From assembly GCA_024398095.1 (NCBI GenBank), contig JAKSJK010000005.1, forward strand, positions 1 through 56,995: a stretch of 56,995 nucleotides of DNA. Reading direction: 5' to 3'. Shown one piece after another: positions 1 to 9,500 of the stretch (within the stretch, counting starts at the first letter, position 1; the number at the start of each line of letters is the position of its first letter). The stretch comes from Bacteroidales bacterium (GTDB taxonomy: Bacteria > Bacteroidota > Bacteroidia > Bacteroidales > UBA932). Under the pieces are notes generated by a model. The model searched no databases, was not told where the DNA came from, and saw only the letters and a program-made list of their open reading frames with translations. The position numbers and the translations under genes are program-made.

Positions 1-622
1 CGAAGAAAGAAGCGGAAGCGTGGCATTCAGTACATTTGCTGAGTGCCACGATTTCGTTTATGTTGTTCGGACGCACGCCGCAGCCGGCCATGATGACTAT
101 GCGGTCTCCTGCACGGCGCACGAGTTCGGCAATCAGGAAACGCCCCTGATACGCGTCGGCTTCGTGACCGGAAGTCAGCAGGCGGTCGCAACCGAGTTCC
201 AGTATGTCTTCAAAGGCTTTCATCGGGTCGGCGCACACATCGAAGGCCCTGTGGAAGGTCACTCCGAGGCCATATGAGCGGGCACGGGCGATCAGACGGC
301 GCATGGTAGGCATATCCACGTTGCCATCCGCGTCAAGTGCGCCGATGACCACGGCGTTGGCACCCAGTTCATGGCACATGTCTATGTCGTCCAGCATCTG
401 CAGAATCTCCGCCTCGTTGAAGCAGAAATCGCCTCCACGCGGACGTACAAGCACATTCACAGGTATGTCGACAGCCTTGACGACAGCCGCCAGCAGCTCC
501 CTGGAAGGAGTGACACCGCCTACAGGCAGGTCCTCGCAGAGTTCGATTCTCCGCGCTCCGGCCGCCTGAGCAAATTTTACCTGCTCCAATGAAACGCAGC
601 AGGATTCCAGAAACATTTCCAT
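1..622 (-). CDS. cutC: CutC family protein (5' part; 3' end beyond window)
   Basis: This is the N-terminal ~207 residues of a CutC-type TIM-barrel protein, named for copper homeostasis although its biochemical role is poorly settled. Visible family motifs are RIELCEDLPVGGVTPS near residue 25, VLVRPRGGDFCFNEAE near residue 60, DADGNVDMPTM near residue 100, TFHRAFDVCADP near residue 120, LTSGHEADAYQG near residue 145 and IIMAGCGVRPNNI near residue 175; all are typical. The gene runs off the left edge before its stop. I chose ATG at 622; an in-frame ATG at 616 is possible. The start lies only 4 bases from a TATCTTTG -7 box, so the mRNA is probably leaderless. It is divergent from the fucosidase gene with about 30 bp between starts. 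Family assignment is confident, function less so. Confidence 0.88.
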   Translation of the reverse strand, partial: MEMFLESCCVSLEQVKFAQAAGARRIELCEDLPVGGVTPSRELLAAVVKAVDIPVNVLVRPRGGDFCFNEAEILQMLDDIDMCHELGANAVVIGALDADGNVDMPTMRRLIARARSYGLGVTFHRAFDVCADPMKAFEDILELGCDRLLTSGHEADAYQGRFLIAELVRRAGDRIVIMAGCGVRPNNINEIVALSKCTECHASASFF

Positions 623-626
623 ACCG

Positions 627-634
627 CAAAGATA
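627..634 (-). promoter_or_regulatory. -7 promoter box for cutC
   Basis: TATCTTTG on the minus strand matches the Bacteroidetes -7 consensus TAnnTTTG exactly. It lies 4 bases from the proposed ATG, which predicts transcription starting at or next to the start codon (leaderless mRNA). No clear -33 TTTG is seen. Confidence 0.6.
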
Positions 635-639
635 ATTCT

Positions 640-647
640 TATCTTCG
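640..647 (+). promoter_or_regulatory. -7 promoter box for the fucosidase gene
   Basis: TATCTTCG (one mismatch to TAnnTTTG) ends 5 bases before the ATG at 653. It sits back to back with the cutC box in a gap of about 30 bp, so two nearly leaderless divergent promoters share the gap. Confidence 0.45.
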
Positions 648-652
648 TGTCC

Positions 653-1972
653 ATGAAAAGAATAATTACTTCCTTGATGCTTGCCCTCTGCGCAATCGCA
701 GCTGCAGCACAGCCAGGCTACCAGCCAAGTGACGAAATCCTGAAGGCCCGCAGCGACTTTGAGGCGGAACGCTTCGGCATCTTCATCCACTGGGGTGTCT
801 ACTCCATGATCGGACAGGGCGAGTGGGTGATGCAGAACCAGGACCTTAATTATAAGGAGTATGCGCACCTTGCCGACGGATTCTACCCTTCGAAGTTCAA
901 TGCCGAGGAATGGGTCAGCGCCATCAAGGCAGCCGGAGCGAAGTATATCACTATCACTTCCCGCCACCACGACGGCTTCTCAATGTTCGATTCCAAGGCT
1001 AGTGACTATAATATAGTAAAGGCGACTCCGTTCGGACGCGACGTCATCGGCGAACTCGCCCAGGCCTGCCGGAAGGAGGGCATCAACCTGCATTTCTACT
1101 ATTCCCACCTCGACTGGGGCCGTACCGACTATCCTCGCGGACGCACAGGTCTCGGCACCGGACGCTCAGAGGAAGGTCAGGATTGGAGGCACTATATGGA
1201 CTTCGTGAACGCACAGCTGACAGAACTGCTCACCCAGTACGGCCGCATCGGAGCCATCTGGTTTGATGGTCTCTGGGACCAGGATGCGCATCCGCGCGAG
1301 GACCAGCCAGCCCTCTGGAATCTTTACGAGCAGTATGAGCTCATCCACAGGCTGCAGCCGGGTTGCCTGGTGGGCAACAACCACCATCTGCTGCCTTTCG
1401 AGGGCGAGGATATCCAGATTTTCGAGCGTGACCAACCGGGCCAGAATGAGTTCGGTCTTTCCGGTCAGGAGATTTCCCCTCTGCCTCTGGAGACTTGCCA
1501 GACCATGAATTATTCATGGGGCTACCGCATTAATGACAGGTCCTACAAGAGTTCCGATTTCCTGATCCGCTATCTCGTGGAGACCGCTGCGAAGGGAGCG
1601 AATCTCCTGCTGAATATCGGTCCACGCCCGGACGGCACATTGCCAGACGAGGCTCTGGAGCGTCTCGAGGCTATGGGCAAGTGGCTGGCTGTAAACGGCG
1701 AGTCTATCTACGGAACCACCGCCGGCTGCCTCCAGGGCCAGGATTGGGGTGTCAGCACCCAGAAGGATAACGCGCTTTACCTGCACATGTTCCAGGCTCC
1801 GGAAACACTTTCTCTCGATTTCACTGACAAGCTGCTCGCGGCCGAAGTTCTCGGTGGGGAAAAGATTGCCTTCAAGCAGAAGAAGGGTAAGATCAGCCTC
1901 ACACTCCCATCCCCGGAAGAAGGCTGCGTGGACATGGTCGTGAAGCTCACTTTCAAGAATCCTGTACGCTAA
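653..1972 (+). CDS. GH29 alpha-L-fucosidase, secreted
   Basis: A predicted exported alpha-L-fucosidase of 439 residues that would remove terminal fucose from glycans. Residues 1-19 form a signal peptide ending AAAAQ, so it is probably periplasmic rather than a lipoprotein. GH29 landmarks are FGIFIHWGVYS near residue 41, ITSRHHDGFSMFDS near residue 101 and WFDG near residue 203, whose Asp (about D205) is the expected retaining nucleophile; LLLNIGPRPDG follows near residue 315. The protein is short, essentially the catalytic barrel plus a small beta-sandwich, with no extra binding module. I used ATG 653 instead of the upstream GTG at 647 because the signal peptide begins there and the -7 box abuts it. 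It is transcribed alone; no SusC/SusD gene is adjacent. The acid/base residue cannot be placed by eye. Confidence 0.92.
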   Translation: MKRIITSLMLALCAIAAAAQPGYQPSDEILKARSDFEAERFGIFIHWGVYSMIGQGEWVMQNQDLNYKEYAHLADGFYPSKFNAEEWVSAIKAAGAKYITITSRHHDGFSMFDSKASDYNIVKATPFGRDVIGELAQACRKEGINLHFYYSHLDWGRTDYPRGRTGLGTGRSEEGQDWRHYMDFVNAQLTELLTQYGRIGAIWFDGLWDQDAHPREDQPALWNLYEQYELIHRLQPGCLVGNNHHLLPFEGEDIQIFERDQPGQNEFGLSGQEISPLPLETCQTMNYSWGYRINDRSYKSSDFLIRYLVETAAKGANLLLNIGPRPDGTLPDEALERLEAMGKWLAVNGESIYGTTAGCLQGQDWGVSTQKDNALYLHMFQAPETLSLDFTDKLLAAEVLGGEKIAFKQKKGKISLTLPSPEEGCVDMVVKLTFKNPVR

Positions 1973-2176
1973 CGCGGTGCTGAATAGACACTGCACCCGG
2001 GTGCGGTGGAATTTGCCGATTTGTACCTGACACGGCGATACCGTCTGTGCGCCGCCGGTACCATTTTTCGGTGCCCGGTGCGGGCTAAATGTCGGCACCG
2101 GGCACCAGGATTGCCGACACAACACACCAGAGGTAGATTGGCGTGCCCGGTGCCGTGCCGACAACTGACTATAGAC

Positions 2177-2329
2177 GCAAATTTGCGATTTTCGCGTCTG
2201 TTTGAGACACGAACACATGTTTCAGCCGCGATTTCGTGTATTTTGAGTCTGTTTGCGGTCAACACCAACTTTTCTGCCGCGAAAATGGGAAATTTACATC
2301 TGTTTTTCATTGTCGAGATACGTACGCAA
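2177..2329. repeat. Three imperfect 51-bp tandem repeats
   Basis: Units start near 2177, 2228 and 2279. Each opens with GCGA or GCAA, carries an invariant TCTGTTT (2197-2203, 2248-2254, 2299-2305) and the first two end in a CAGCC or TGCC block. The spacing is exactly 51 bp each time although the rest has diverged. No function is evident. Confidence 0.6.
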
Positions 2330-2334
2330 CCGTG

Positions 2335-2418
2335 AAACCGTTGTCACCACTGACCTGGCTCCGGGACGCACCGGAGGCATAGTACTGATGACAACGGTTT
2401 GCGGGAGGGTGTCTCCCG
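2335..2418. other. Nested hairpins upstream of the transglutaminase-like gene
   Basis: The outer stem is AAACCGTTGTCA (2335-2346) pairing perfectly with TGACAACGGTTT (2389-2400). Inside it lies CTCCGG (2359-2364) / CCGGAG (2371-2376) with a 6-base loop. Immediately after it is CGGGAG (2402-2407) / CTCCCG (2413-2418) with a 5-base loop. The array ends 4 bases before the -33 element of the next gene, so it lies upstream of that transcript. It may be a DNA site or the end of an upstream RNA. Confidence 0.55.
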
Positions 2419-2422
2419 GAAC

Positions 2423-2453
2423 TTTGAAATTTGCCGCATCGTTGCTATCTTTG
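2423..2453 (+). promoter_or_regulatory. Bacteroidetes promoter for the transglutaminase-like gene
   Basis: TTTG at 2423-2426, a 19-bp spacer, then TATCTTTG at 2446-2453 is a textbook Bacteroidetes -33/-7 pair. Transcription should start near 2460, just ahead of the start codon. Confidence 0.75.
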
Positions 2454-2474
2454 AAAAACTGCAAAATGCAAGAG

Positions 2475-4811
2475 ATGAAAAAGACGATACTGATGGCACT
2501 GGCTCTGCTGGCAATGGCCTGCACTAAGCCAATGGGCACGACGGAATATGTGGACTGGCTCTACGAGTCGATGCCGCTGCCGGACTCTCTCAGCTACACC
2601 CGCGGATGGTGGGAAGCGAATGTATCCAAGACCCTGGAAGTACGCGAAAAGATGGGCTGGAATGTTCCTGAAAGGGAATTCCGCCACTTCGTGCTGCCGC
2701 TGAGGGTCAACAACGAAACCCTGGACAATTTCCGCTTCATGTATGCCGATACGCTCTGCGAGCGTGTCGAAGGCATGAGCCTTGCCGAAGCCGCCATCGA
2801 GATAAATCACTGGTGCCACGAGCAGGCCACCTACAAGCCATCCGACGCCAGGACATCGTCACCTATGGCAACCATGAAAAACGGAGTCGGACGCTGCGGC
2901 GAAGAATCCGTACTCGCAGTTGCAGCCCTGCGCGCAGCCGGCATTCCGGCCAGACAGGTATATACCCCGAGATGGGCCCACACCGACGACAACCACGCGT
3001 GGGTAGAAGTATGGGTGGACGGAAAATGGTACTTCATGGGGGCCTGCGAGCCTGAACCGAGACTGAATATGGCTTGGTTCAACGCACCTGTGTCGCGCGC
3101 CATGCTGCTCAACACAAAGGTCTGCGGCGACTACCAGGGACCTGAAGATGTGATTCAGAAGACCGCCTGCTACACAGAGATAAACGCAATCCGCGGCTAT
3201 GTACCGACACGACGCAACATCGTGACAGTCACAGACATGGACGGCAAACCGGTCGAAGGCGCAAGGGTCGACTTCAAGATCTATAACTACGCAGAGTTCT
3301 ACACCGTGGGCAGCTATCTCAGCGACGCAGAAGGCAAGGCAGGCCTCGATACCGGCTGCGGCGATGTGTTCATCTGGGCGGCCAAAGACGGACGGTTCGG
3401 CTTTGCCAAGGCCTCGTCCGAAACCGCCACTGTCGTGCTCGATCATGAAATCGGAGAAGAATTCTCTGCCGACATCGACATAGTTCCGCCAGTCGAAGAC
3501 CCGATCAAGACCGGTGCAACTGAAGAAGAAATCGCCGACAACGCCCGCAGACTGGAAGAAGAAGACGCCATCCGCGCGTCCCACGACCACATCAACCACG
3601 ATGTGGAAGACTTCCTTGCCAGTGGGGCACCACACGCAAAAGCCATTGTCTCCATGCTCTGCGACAAGGACCTCTGCGATGTCAGCTTCAGCGTGCTGGA
3701 AGATCTGGCGGTGACCGCTGCCAGCGAAGACTTCTATGTGCTCAGTCCGAGGATAGGGGTCGAATTCCTGCGCCCGTACAGGGCAGAGATTCTCGCTTCC
3801 GGAATTGCTGACAGGATCAAGACTGCAGGAGAAGCCATTGACTGGACCCGCGACAGCATCAAGCTGATCGATGGACGCAACCCTCAGAATCTCAGCACCT
3901 CACCTCTATATGTATGGAAGAGCAGGACTGCCGATGTGAAGGGACGCAATCTGTTCTTCGTGGGCCTGTGCCGCACCCTCGGCATCCCTGCCCGCATCGA
4001 CGAGATTACCGGCAAGACCCAGTACAGGGAAGGCGGAAACTGGCATGACGTAAATTTCGGAAACGAAGCCGCTGCGGCCACAGCAATCGCGGACAAGGGC
4101 AGCCTCAACCTGCAGTACGCCGGCGGAGTGGTACGCACACCGAAATATTACAGACACTTCACCATCTCCCAGATTCTCGACAACGCGCCATGGCTGCTGG
4201 AATTCGGCAGCGACGCCGACGACACACCGGTAACCCAGTTCGGCAACGTGGACCTGGACGAAGGCTGCTACATGATGACGACCGGCAGCCGCATGGCTGA
4301 TGGCAGCGTACTGGCCCATATGGAGTTCTTTAATATAAATAAGGATAGCAAGACCAATCTGCCTCTGACACTGCGACAGTCCGAGACCAATGTGGCCGTG
4401 ATCGGATCGATGGATGCTGAGCAGCTCTTCCTGAAGGAAGGTGCGAGCGCTGAGCAATCCCTTCTGAGTGCCACCGGACGCGGATATTTCCTGCTTGCAG
4501 TCATGGGCTCGAAGGATGAGCCGAGCACCCATGCACGAATAGACCTGGAGGCCTCTGCCGAAGAACTGAACGCCTGGGGCAGACCGCTTGTCATCCTGGG
4601 CGAAGCGAAGCCTGCGGGCCTGGACAAAGCCATCTTCGGAAGCGACCCTAAGGACAAGGTGCTGGAGATGCTTCTGACAGGCTGCGAGCGCGGTGCCAAG
4701 ACGCTTCCGGTCATCACCATCTGCGACAGCTTCGGACGAATTGTATACTTCTCCCAGGGCTACAACACCTCCCTGCAGGAGGATCTGCGCCGTATAACAT
4801 CAGCACTGTAA
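2475..4811 (+). CDS. Transglutaminase-like lipoprotein
   Basis: A predicted outer-membrane lipoprotein of 778 residues; residues 1-16 form a lipoprotein signal (LLAMAC). A transglutaminase-like papain-fold domain spans roughly residues 100-200, with Cys in GRCGEES (about C141) and His in DDNHAWVEVW (about H174). At the usual third triad position the sequence reads MGACEPEP where many relatives have an Asp, so the third catalytic residue may be a Glu or the domain may be divergent. The remaining ~580 residues include a carboxypeptidase-regulatory-like beta domain (about 260-330) and a long C-terminal region I do not recognise. ATG 2466 is in frame too; I prefer 2475 because the signal peptide begins there. 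The substrate is unknown: peptide hydrolysis or amide transfer at the cell surface are both possible. The next gene follows after 7 bp, so they are likely co-transcribed. Confidence 0.82.
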   Translation: MKKTILMALALLAMACTKPMGTTEYVDWLYESMPLPDSLSYTRGWWEANVSKTLEVREKMGWNVPEREFRHFVLPLRVNNETLDNFRFMYADTLCERVEGMSLAEAAIEINHWCHEQATYKPSDARTSSPMATMKNGVGRCGEESVLAVAALRAAGIPARQVYTPRWAHTDDNHAWVEVWVDGKWYFMGACEPEPRLNMAWFNAPVSRAMLLNTKVCGDYQGPEDVIQKTACYTEINAIRGYVPTRRNIVTVTDMDGKPVEGARVDFKIYNYAEFYTVGSYLSDAEGKAGLDTGCGDVFIWAAKDGRFGFAKASSETATVVLDHEIGEEFSADIDIVPPVEDPIKTGATEEEIADNARRLEEEDAIRASHDHINHDVEDFLASGAPHAKAIVSMLCDKDLCDVSFSVLEDLAVTAASEDFYVLSPRIGVEFLRPYRAEILASGIADRIKTAGEAIDWTRDSIKLIDGRNPQNLSTSPLYVWKSRTADVKGRNLFFVGLCRTLGIPARIDEITGKTQYREGGNWHDVNFGNEAAAATAIADKGSLNLQYAGGVVRTPKYYRHFTISQILDNAPWLLEFGSDADDTPVTQFGNVDLDEGCYMMTTGSRMADGSVLAHMEFFNINKDSKTNLPLTLRQSETNVAVIGSMDAEQLFLKEGASAEQSLLSATGRGYFLLAVMGSKDEPSTHARIDLEASAEELNAWGRPLVILGEAKPAGLDKAIFGSDPKDKVLEMLLTGCERGAKTLPVITICDSFGRIVYFSQGYNTSLQEDLRRITSAL

Positions 4812-4818
4812 CCCTAAA

Positions 4819-6369
4819 ATGTACAAGCACAACCTCCGACATACACAACTCTTTGCCGCACTGATGGCCATCAGCCTCCTTGCCGGCTGCTCACCCCTGG
4901 AGCGGAAACTCAGGGAACTGGACCGGACAATAGCCCAGAAAGAAGTCTTCAGGGAGAATCTGGAGACCCGTCTCGACAGCCTCAGATCTGTCCATGCCGG
5001 CGACAGCTGCGACTCTCTCAGATGGATCCACGCGAATGAACTTTACAAACTCTACAAGTTCTACCAGGTGGATTCCGCCCTCTCATATCTGAAGGAAATG
5101 GACCGCTACGACTCGCCGCAGACCCATGCCAAGACTGTAATCGAGTCGGTGGATATCTATACTTCGCTGAGAAACTACGCCTCCGCAACCGAAGCCATCG
5201 CGTCCCTTGACACCCTGTCGCTGAACGAATCCGAACTGGCCCAGTACTACAACTCCCTGCTCTTCCTCTACGCCATTGAGGCGGAAGACGAATCACTGCC
5301 TCAGAGCACTAGGAACGAGATGCTGGAAAAGAGATACACGGTCAGAAAAAAATACCTTGCCTGCGAAGGAATCGACCCTTTCGAAAAAGTCAGAAGGCAT
5401 GGGATACAACTCTACGAGGACGGCAAAGCAAAAGAAGCCATACCTATTTTGAAAGGTCTGGTGAAGGACTCGGAAAATCTGGGAGAAAAAGCGGCTGCCG
5501 CCTACAGTCTTGCCAACGCATACATTGAGACAAAGCAAAACGATGAAGCCAAATACTGGTACGCACAAAGCGCCATCTACAGCCTTCAGAGACCGGTGAG
5601 GGCCTTCCAGTCCCTATACGAACTCTCCAAGATACTCTACATCGAGAACACGCTGCAGAGGGCGTCGGACTACAGCCGCTCGGCCCTGGAAGATGCGCTG
5701 GAAGCCAACTATAATGCCCAGGTGTACACCACTGCAACCTCCAAGCTGGCAATTGTCAGCGCTGTGGATTACCAGAATAAAAGGATAAGGGTTACAGGCG
5801 TAATGATCATCGTGATATTCGCGGTACTCCTCTTCGTCATCGCATGGCTGTTTCTGAGGAACATGAAGAAGTCCCGCGACCTGCGTCGCGCACACCGCAA
5901 ACTGGAAGAGGCCAACAAGATCAAGGAAGGCTATGTATTCCAGTACATCGGACTGTCGGCAAACTATCTGCAGAAGATCGAAGATTTCCGAAGAGATCTC
6001 CGCCAGGACATGAAGAACGGAAACATAGACGGCATCAAGAAGATGCTCCGTGACCCTAACTTCAATGTGGACGAATACAAGCACTTCTACTCCATCTTCG
6101 ACGAAACCTTCCTGGGACTCTTTCCGGATTTCGTAGACAAGGTCAATTCCCTGCTGCCGGAGGATGAACAATTCAAGCTGAAAAACCCGAATGAACTGCC
6201 CACCGGGCTAAGGATTCTGGCGGCCATCAAACTCGGGATTACAGACAGCGGCAAGATTGCAGAATTCCTCACATGCGCCCCGAGTTCGGTCTATACGCAT
6301 CGCAGCAAAATCAAGAAAAAAGCCCTCTGTTCCGCCGAAGAGTTCGAGAAACTCGTTTCAGACTTCTAG
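4819..6369 (+). CDS. Membrane TPR/HTH regulator (DUF6377-like)
   Basis: A predicted one-component transmembrane regulator of 516 residues. An N-terminal signal with lipobox-like LLAGC is followed by an extracytoplasmic helical-repeat (TPR-like) region of about 300 residues, a single membrane helix near residues 325-347 (VMIIVIFAVLLFVIAWLFL), a basic coiled-coil linker, and a cytoplasmic C-terminal domain. The last ~50 residues (ILAAIKLGITDSGKIAEF then SSVYTHRSKIKKKA) look like a LuxR-like helix-turn-helix. From memory this matches the Bacteroidetes DUF6377 family, often found next to SusC/SusD genes. Here it sits directly upstream of susC at 6564 and downstream of the transglutaminase-like gene. 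I infer that it controls the operon at 6.5-19.6 kb; the signal sensed is unknown. Confidence 0.82.
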   Translation: MYKHNLRHTQLFAALMAISLLAGCSPLERKLRELDRTIAQKEVFRENLETRLDSLRSVHAGDSCDSLRWIHANELYKLYKFYQVDSALSYLKEMDRYDSPQTHAKTVIESVDIYTSLRNYASATEAIASLDTLSLNESELAQYYNSLLFLYAIEAEDESLPQSTRNEMLEKRYTVRKKYLACEGIDPFEKVRRHGIQLYEDGKAKEAIPILKGLVKDSENLGEKAAAAYSLANAYIETKQNDEAKYWYAQSAIYSLQRPVRAFQSLYELSKILYIENTLQRASDYSRSALEDALEANYNAQVYTTATSKLAIVSAVDYQNKRIRVTGVMIIVIFAVLLFVIAWLFLRNMKKSRDLRRAHRKLEEANKIKEGYVFQYIGLSANYLQKIEDFRRDLRQDMKNGNIDGIKKMLRDPNFNVDEYKHFYSIFDETFLGLFPDFVDKVNSLLPEDEQFKLKNPNELPTGLRILAAIKLGITDSGKIAEFLTCAPSSVYTHRSKIKKKALCSAEEFEKLVSDF

Positions 6370-6426
6370 AAAATAACACTTCGTCATTTTTGCACAAGTA
6401 GCTGTTTTATAGTTATTTACAATTTC

Positions 6427-6474
6427 TTATCCCCCTTGTCAATCTAGAAAAAACTAAAGGGGGATAATTTTTTT
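6427..6474 (+). terminator. Intrinsic terminator after the DUF6377-like gene
   Basis: TTATCCCCCTT (6427-6437) pairs perfectly with AAGGGGGATAA (6457-6467), an 11-bp stem with a 19-base loop, followed by a run of seven Ts. It separates the regulator transcript from the first SusC operon. Confidence 0.88.
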
Positions 6475-6487
6475 GCTCAATTCGTTT

Positions 6488-6495
6488 TATCTTCG
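6488..6495 (+). promoter_or_regulatory. Candidate -7 box of the first SusC operon
   Basis: TATCTTCG is one mismatch from TAnnTTTG and lies about 68 bp upstream of the susC start. No TTTG at the ideal 19-21 bp spacing is seen, which fits a promoter that needs an activator. Confidence 0.45.
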
Positions 6496-6563
6496 TATTT
6501 AAGTAGTGCGGGATTAAGCCCCGTCACAACGAAGAAAACAACAATAACCAACCTTTAAAAATA

Positions 6564-9500
6564 ATGAAAAAGATTCTCACGATCCTGCTGACAATGGCCC
6601 TTTCGTTCATGGCCGTTGCGCAGAGTCCGAAGGTCCTCTCAGGAAAGGTTGTCGACTCCACAGGCGAACCTCTCGCCGGAGCAGGCATCCTCGTCAAGGG
6701 AACCACCCAGGGCTTCATCACGGATTTTGACGGAAACTTCACACTCAAGGGTGTCAGCTTCCCGACAACAGTGGTAATTTCATTCATCGGCTACAGCGAC
6801 ACAGAAGTCGCACTGACCGGAAACGAGGTGTCACCTTACACCATCACGGTAGACCAGTCTGCCAACAGGCTTGACGAAATCGTGGTCGTGGGCTACGGCA
6901 CCCAGAAAAAGAGCAGCCTCTCCGGAGCTGTGGGCATCATCGACGGCAGCACTCTCAACCAGCGTCCTGTCGTTTCCGCCGCCAACGCACTCCAGGGAGC
7001 TGACCCTTCAGTATCCATCACTACCAGCAACGGTAGCCCTAACAGCTCATCAAGCATCCACATCCGCGGTAATCTTTCCGTGAACAGTTCCAGCGCACTG
7101 GTTCTCGTCGACGGTGTCGAGTCAGACCTCTCCATGGTCAACCCTAACGACATCGAGAGCGTTTCCATCCTCAAGGACGCTTCCAGCTGTGCAGTCTATG
7201 GTGCAAAGGCTTCCGCAGGTGTCGTACTGGTTACCACCAAGGCCGGTTCATCCACCAAGAAGGCAACCATCTCCTACAGCTTCCGCCAGGGATGGATCCA
7301 GCCGACCACCGACATGGATTTCATCGACACCGGTTACGAGCACATCAGCCTCATCAACTACTTCCAGGCACATTCCTTCCACGGAGCACGTGTGAACGAG
7401 TACGACTACACCGTCCAGAACGGCGAGCTCCTCAAGCTCTACGAAAGAAGGAACGACAAGACCGAGAATCCTGCGCGCCCATGGGTCGAAGTAGGTTCTG
7501 ACGGCCTGTATCACTACTACGGCAACTTCGACTGGTACAACTTCTTCTACAACAACAGCCGTCCGACCCAGGAACACAATGTTTCCGTTTCAGGCGGCAA
7601 CAAGGACATCAAGTACTTCGCAAGCGGACGTTTCTACAGTGAGGACGGACTTCTCAAGGGAGCTGCCAGCGATAAGTTCAAAAGCTATTCTGTAAGGAGC
7701 AAGATCGACGCGAACATCACCAGCTGGATCAAATACTCCAACAACATCACCTACTCCCGCAAGGATTACAAGTGGCTCGGTAACTCCGACATGGAGAGCA
7801 CCTTCCAGAACATGTGGAGGTACGGTTCCCCTGCTTTCGTGCCATACAACCCGGATGGCACCCTCGTTGCAGAGCCTGTAGAGCTCTCCATCGCAGCCGT
7901 GCAGTTCATGATGGGCAAGATGCCGTCCCAGACCCTCTACGGCGGCAACCGCAACACCAAGGATGTGTCCAACTTCACCATGACCAACAGGATCGACCTC
8001 ACTCCTGTGAAGGGCCTCAAGATCTCAGCGGTCTATGACTTCCGCCGTGTTGACCACTTCTACACCTACCGTACAAACAAGTACAACTATTCAAAGGCTC
8101 CGGGCCAGATAATCGAGATGCAGGGAACCACCAGCTCATACAAAGAGCAGCGTGACTTCAGGCAGTATCACGACCTTACCGCCACCGCACAGTACGAAAA
8201 CAACTGGGGCGGCCACTACTTCAAGGCCCTCATCGGTACCCAGTACGAGACCGGCAAGGTTGCAGACCTCGGAGTGAAGGCAACCCCTATCCTCACCGAG
8301 ACCTATGACTCATTCGGACTCATAGACCAGAGCACCACCGAGTCAGGCACCCCTGTGGCTACCTACAATCTCGATCCGTCCAACAGCGAATATGCAACAC
8401 TCGGCTTCTTCGGACGTATCAACTACGACTACAAGGGACGTTACATCGTTGAGGCCAGCGCCCGTTTCGACGGATCTTCAAGATTCAGCCCACAGCACCG
8501 TTGGGGCTTCTTCCCATCAGCCGCTGTTGCATGGCGCTTCAGCGAGGAACCATTCTTCGCTCCGGCAAAGGAAATCGTCAGCAACGGTAAGATCCGCCTC
8601 TCTGCCGGCTCTCTCGGAAACCAGCAGGTATCCAACTATTATTATATAGAGAAGATCTCCATCGACAACACCGCCGACTGGACCTTCGACAAGAACACCA
8701 AGATCAGGTACGCCAGCATCTCGGCCCCTGTGTCAAGCACACTCACCTGGGAGACCGTGAACACCTACAACCTCGGTCTCGACCTCGGATTCTTTGACGA
8801 CAGGCTCACCTTCAACGGCGATGCCTACATCCGCGACACCAAGAACATGCTGACCGCTTCCGTACAGCTTCCAGAGGTCTACGGTGCAACTTCACCTAAG
8901 GAAAACTGCGCAGACCTCCGCACCTACGGATGGGAAATCTCCCTCGGATGGCACGACAGCTTCAAGCTTCTTGGCAAGAGGGCAACCTACGGCGTAACCG
9001 GCTTCCTCGGTGACCACAGGACCTTCTTCACCCGCTACTACAACCCTACCGGAACCCTCTCCAGCCACTATGTAGGCAAGGAATACGGCACCATCTGGGG
9101 TTATCGTTCAAACGGTCTCTTCCCATCTGACGAGATCGCACAGGAATACACCAGCATGGTCAACTGCCAGAAACTCCAGCCAGGTTACTATGTGGCAGGC
9201 GGCGGTGTCTGCGTTGACGGTCCTGGCGCAAAGGCCGGTGACTTCTGGCTCCTCGACCTCAACGGCGACGGCGAGATCAACAACGGCGCCAACACCCTTG
9301 AGGACCACGGCGACCTTGATATAATCGGTAACAACCAGCCACGCTACAACTACTCATTCCGTCTGGATTTCTCTTGGTACGGCTTCGACATCAGCGCCTA
9401 CTTCCAGGGCATCGGAAAGAAGAACTGGTTCCCTAACGGAAGTTACGGTGGATACGCATTCTGGGGTCCGTACTCTTCGACCTCAATCTCCTTCATCCAC

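Larger units (their letters stand above)
1973..2422. repeat. Intergenic repeat- and hairpin-rich region
   Basis: This gap of nearly 500 bp holds no convincing gene. From left to right it contains: the perfect 12-bp palindrome GCACCCGGGTGC at 1993-2004; an inverted repeat GGTGCCCGGTGC (2070-2081) / GCACCGGGCACC (2095-2106) with a third partial copy at 2143-2153; three imperfect tandem 51-bp units at about 2177-2329 with TCTGTTT at 2197, 2248 and 2299; and nested hairpins at 2335-2418. The 2070-2106 hairpin could help end the fucosidase transcript, but no T-run follows it. Confidence 0.7.

Noticed and set aside
1514-2218. 234-codon minus-strand ORF over the fucosidase end and following gap
   Set aside because: Overlaps a clear GH29 gene, no domain, and extends through palindromic repeats.
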